Source: an uncultured Terriglobus sp.
Lineage (GTDB): Bacteria > Acidobacteriota > Terriglobia > Terriglobales > Acidobacteriaceae
Reading direction: 5' to 3'
Length of the DNA stretch: 17,034 nucleotides
NCBI GenBank assembly: GCA_937859825.1
Contig: CALMAP010000174.1
Location: 1-17,034 of the forward strand
This document shows, piece after piece, positions 14,214 through 17,034 of the stretch (its first letter is position 1; each line of letters opens with the position of its first letter). A program made the translations under genes and the position numbers. Below the pieces are notes generated by a model that made no database searches, was not told the origin of the DNA, and saw only the letters and a program-made list of their open reading frames with translations.

Positions 14214-15983
14214 AGGGATGGCTCTCCGGTTCTTGCGATCCCGCCACTGCGTCCGCAGCATAAGCCGCTTGGAACGGGCACCGAATGCGAGTATGGCTGC
14301 AATTGCAGTACCGGAGATGAGTAGACCGAGTAACTCATCCCACGTCCAGCGGTAAAGCACCGTTACACGGTGCGGGCCGGGTGCGAGTGGGATGGCGAGC
14401 AGGCCATCGTTGCGCTGCGAATGGATGCTAGCCATAGCACCATCCATCTGCACATGCCAGCCGTAGAACTGTCGCAGCCTCACCACCAGATAAGCCGCAT
14501 GGGTCGAGGAAAGGATGAAGTGGTAGCTGCCGGATGGATCCGAAGCTATGCCGGGAACCTTACTGCCTGGAGAGGGGCCATCATCTTCCGCATCTACGGT
14601 CCATGCTTCCGGCAAGCGGCTCTTCAAAGAGTCGTTGTCGGCGGCGATGGGAGTGTACTCATCCGTGGGTTCTGCGCCCGCATTGTCCTGAAAGAGTGCC
14701 TCTTGGTGAGCAGGTGCGTCTTCGTCGTCACAGGGTTGTGCGTAAAGCCTGTGCGCCCACCATCCTGATAGAAGCGCAAGCAGAAGGCCTGCCGTGATGC
14801 TGAAACTTCGCGATCGTTGCCTGGGCAGAAGAAGCGCAACCAGCACTGCCGTAGCCGCAGCGCCCACCGCGAGAAAGCGCCATGGAAACTGCAGGAACGG
14901 CAGTTCCGGTGCGTGTCGCCAAACGAACGCGCTGAGTGGCGTGAGCAAAAAAAGGATCACAAGTAGCAGAAGTCCAAGGGGAGTGGTGATTGCCTTTGCT
15001 GGCGACCTCGCTTCCGTGTGCGAAGACATCTGGCAATCGTGCATGGAGCGCCAGGTAACGTGATGGTTCCGGCGCAGCATTAGCCATGCAAAGCAAACGA
15101 GACCAACGCTGAGCACGCCGGCAGCAATCAGCGACGCCTGCTGCAGAACGAGGTCGTGATCCGGCTGTCCTGAGTGCGTGAACAGAAAATTGTCCGCCGG
15201 GCGCATGCCGGAAATTACAGCCATCTGGATTTGTACCAGCGGTCTTTGCACGATGGCAGGCAGTAGGAAAAATGCCGAGCAGGCAAGCCCGAGTGCATAC
15301 CCTGAGACGATTCTGCCCACGAAGCCCATAAGCCGGGTCCAGCGTTCCCGCTGCCCAATTTGCACGCAACGAACGGCGCTCACGACCAGCAAAGCGTAAC
15401 TGCCTGCAACCGCCGCAGGTGCATTCGTCAGCCAGAGGAGCGCGACCGGTATCGCGAGCCTCACGATGCCGATTCGATCGCTCAGCGCTGCACGCAGCAG
15501 CAGAGGCATCCATGCTGCTGCGAGCAGCTCCGCAAAGGCAGACCGCTCAAAGGCGGTGAACAGCGCATACGGATTTGCCAGATAGATACAGGAAACCAGC
15601 AGCGCAACATGTGAGGAGGTGAGGTCCCGCAGGCACCGGTGCATGCTCAGGCCACAGAGGAGCATAGCGATCAGCACATACGCTGCGGGAAGCGCCGCAA
15701 CCGGCACAGCCAGGCTTAAGGCGGCACCCAGTGTCCAGGACAGCGGCGGGTAAAAGACAAAGCGCGGCTCCCCCGCGTTCCAAGCGGCATGGGAACACCA
15801 GAACGGCCGCACGATGCCGTGCTTCCACTGCGACGCGATCTCCATCCAGTTCAGCAGATGAAAGTTAAGATCGTGACCACAAGAAGCGCCAGAAAACAGC
15901 AGAGGAGAGATGGCAAGCAGAGCGGCAGCCGCGATCCATAGAAGTGCTCGAGGATGTGGAGTGCGGGGATGCCGCTTGGTCAT
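14211..15983 (-). CDS. Multi-pass membrane protein, PTPS-related / GT-C-like
   Basis: A 590-residue integral membrane protein resembling the family labelled 6-pyruvoyl-tetrahydropterin synthase-related, whose fold is like GT-C glycosyltransferases using lipid-linked sugars. After the first helix (about 13-30) comes GHDLNFHLLNWMEIASQW, with D38 at the place of the catalytic Asp in GT-C enzymes, then RFVFYPPLSW (74-83). About ten further hydrophobic segments follow. Near residues 425-560 is a polar, exported region with SYHFILSSTHAAYLVVRLRQ and a beta-rich segment like the C terminus of YfhO-type proteins, then a last helix and a basic tail. It starts at ATG 15983, 13 bases after the acylase-like stop, and ends 13 bases before ispA. 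A glycosyltransferase acting on a polyprenyl carrier would suit its neighbour, but this is inference. Confidence 0.8.
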   Translation of the reverse strand: MTKRHPRTPHPRALLWIAAAALLAISPLLFSGASCGHDLNFHLLNWMEIASQWKHGIVRPFWCSHAAWNAGEPRFVFYPPLSWTLGAALSLAVPVAALPAAYVLIAMLLCGLSMHRCLRDLTSSHVALLVSCIYLANPYALFTAFERSAFAELLAAAWMPLLLRAALSDRIGIVRLAIPVALLWLTNAPAAVAGSYALLVVSAVRCVQIGQRERWTRLMGFVGRIVSGYALGLACSAFFLLPAIVQRPLVQIQMAVISGMRPADNFLFTHSGQPDHDLVLQQASLIAAGVLSVGLVCFAWLMLRRNHHVTWRSMHDCQMSSHTEARSPAKAITTPLGLLLLVILFLLTPLSAFVWRHAPELPFLQFPWRFLAVGAAATAVLVALLLPRQRSRSFSITAGLLLALLSGWWAHRLYAQPCDDEDAPAHQEALFQDNAGAEPTDEYTPIAADNDSLKSRLPEAWTVDAEDDGPSPGSKVPGIASDPSGSYHFILSSTHAAYLVVRLRQFYGWHVQMDGAMASIHSQRNDGLLAIPLAPGPHRVTVLYRWTWDELLGLLISGTAIAAILAFGARSKRLMLRTQWRDRKNRRAIP

Positions 15984-15996
15984 GGTGCTTCAGCCC

Positions 15997-17034
15997 TCAT
16001 TGTGGAGAGAGCGTGAGGGAGCGATTCGCGGAAACGCCCGTGCCAGTGTTTGCACCAAAGGGCAGGTGGAGTGGCAGTCCCTGGGCCCAGGCAAGCCACT
16101 GGTCGGCGTACCATTCGGAGCGGATGTTTCCGCTCTCACCCATAGGCAGTGTCATCGTAGTTTGATCCGGAACGGCAAGGTCAGTTACGAAGCGTTCACT
16201 TGCGCCGTGCACGCCGGCGTTCACGCGCACAGTGTAGGCGTTCCCCGGCAGCGGTTTTGCGTCTGGCCCGGTCCTTCCCGCGAACCAGCGCAGATACCAC
16301 GTTTTGCCAAACACCGGGTGAGTCAAGTGTGTGGAATGGTTCTTCGCCCATGTCCAGTCGGAGAGTTTCGATGGCGCTCCGCTTTCCTTCAGGCCACGCT
16401 CCAGTGCGGCCGTCAAAAACCCGTTCCAGTCGGGATAGCCGCTGGGCAGCCAGCGGGCTGGCTGATGCTCCAGCAGCAGTTCCAACGCATAACTTCGCGA
16501 GCGCCAGGTGTAGAGCTCCCAGCTTTTTCCCAGTTTTGATTCCAGCAGCATAGGCAGCAGCGCGATGCGCACGGCCTGCGTAATATTTGCTTCCGGCTCA
16601 TTCAGGTCGACACGGCCGTTCCATTTCCGCAAACGCTCTGCAGCTGCTTTCGCGCGCTTGGATGATGCAGCCGAGTGATCCACGGCGTAGGCGACACGTT
16701 CCGCGATCGTCTTGTCGAGCGCGGAGTAGGTGTCATTCTGCAGCTTCGTCATGTCCGCCGGAGTGAGACTGCTGCGGCTGCCGATCGCTCGGTAGATGCG
16801 TTCATTGCTATAAGCCAGTTCCCAGTCCACAGAGATTTGATACGGGTAGCTGTCTGGCGTGATGCGGGAGTTTGCCGTGGCCAGCACACCACTTGCTGGA
16901 TCGGTCACCGAGGGAAGCTGGTCGTAGGGTAGGAAGCCGCTCCACTCAAAGCTGCCGCTGTTTATGGGGGCGGTACTGAGGCCGTCTCTGCCGTTTTCCC
17001 CTCGCAATGGAATGGTGCCGAGCAGATGGTAGCC
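15997..17034 (-). CDS. Penicillin acylase-like amidohydrolase, beta-chain C-terminal part (5' end off the window)
   Basis: Ntn-hydrolase of the penicillin G/acyl-homoserine lactone acylase family, exported to the periplasm and self-cleaved into alpha and beta chains. The frame is open to the window edge (first visible residues GYHLLGTIPLRGENG), so 345 C-terminal residues are seen; the nucleophile Ser and the alpha chain lie outside. Family features are FEWSGFLPYDQLPSVTDPASGVLATANSRI, with N55 of the fragment at the oxyanion Asn position (NxR), WTWAKNHSTHLTHPVFG (variant of the RHPLG motif), and LPMGESGNIRSEWYADQW, matching the PGGQSGNP region. Substrate cannot be told: beta-lactams, homoserine lactones, N-acyl peptides and lipids are all possible. 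It lies 13 bases before the membrane-protein gene. Confidence 0.9.
   Translation of the reverse strand, partial: GYHLLGTIPLRGENGRDGLSTAPINSGSFEWSGFLPYDQLPSVTDPASGVLATANSRITPDSYPYQISVDWELAYSNERIYRAIGSRSSLTPADMTKLQNDTYSALDKTIAERVAYAVDHSAASSKRAKAAAERLRKWNGRVDLNEPEANITQAVRIALLPMLLESKLGKSWELYTWRSRSYALELLLEHQPARWLPSGYPDWNGFLTAALERGLKESGAPSKLSDWTWAKNHSTHLTHPVFGKTWYLRWFAGRTGPDAKPLPGNAYTVRVNAGVHGASERFVTDLAVPDQTTMTLPMGESGNIRSEWYADQWLAWAQGLPLHLPFGANTGTGVSANRSLTLSPQ

Noticed and set aside
14198..14338. Longer start for the polyprenyl synthase
   Set aside because: The extra residues overlap the end of the membrane-protein gene and do not resemble the family; the ATG at 14197 begins the conserved part.
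1..17034. Mobile element, phage, CRISPR or defence system
   Set aside because: No transposase, integrase, direct-repeat array, nuclease cluster or compositional break was seen; nearly all genes are core metabolism, division or repair.

Overview
The window is a GC-rich stretch of bacterial chromosome. Its gene content points to an acidobacterium of the Terriglobus/Granulicella/Edaphobacter type: a compact murC-ftsQ-ftsA-ftsZ block, a BshC homologue, a PolX-type polymerase and a PTPS-related membrane protein. That placement is inferred from gene content and sequence flavour, with no database comparison. I see no rRNA or tRNA genes, insertion sequence, prophage, CRISPR array or clear island boundary. 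Genes are densely packed and no gene-free stretch exceeds 200 bases.

Layout. (1) 1-5290, minus strand, read right to left: murC, ftsQ, ftsA and the 5' part of ftsZ, which runs off the left edge. This is the end of a division and cell-wall (dcw) cluster, with murC directly followed by ftsQ and no murB or ddl between them. A perfect 13-bp terminator-like hairpin lies between ftsQ and ftsA. (2) 5339-6382, minus: a ThiO-like FAD amine oxidase. (3) 6491-7321, plus: a membrane-anchored coiled-coil protein of unknown function. (4) 7326-9689, minus: polX, tightly followed by a small membrane-anchored protein. (5) 9779-9991, minus: a cold-shock protein. (6) 10166-10825, minus: a Nudix hydrolase, divergent from (7) 10915-12891, plus: bshC and a small CPDC-containing protein. 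(8) 12921-17034, minus: a close-packed run of penicillin acylase-like protein (5' end off the window), PTPS-related membrane protein, a short-chain polyprenyl diphosphate synthase and a MIP18/DUF59-family protein, with gaps of 13, 13 and 5 bases.

How the genes work together. MurC makes UDP-MurNAc-L-Ala. FtsZ forms the division ring, FtsA tethers it to the membrane, and FtsQ links it to the periplasmic machinery. The polyprenyl synthase feeds isoprenoid, and so probably undecaprenyl, supply. BshC points to a bacillithiol-type thiol. PolX, Nudix and Csp are housekeeping repair, sanitation and RNA-chaperone functions.

Two regulatory patterns stand out. Non-ATG starts are frequent (TTG for murC and the gene at 7910; GTG for the oxidase, csp and the MIP18-family gene). 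TAGAAT or similar -10 boxes sit 6-11 bases before several starts, suggesting leaderless or nearly leaderless mRNAs. I did not find a convincing new multi-gene system; most of the window is ordinary core genome.
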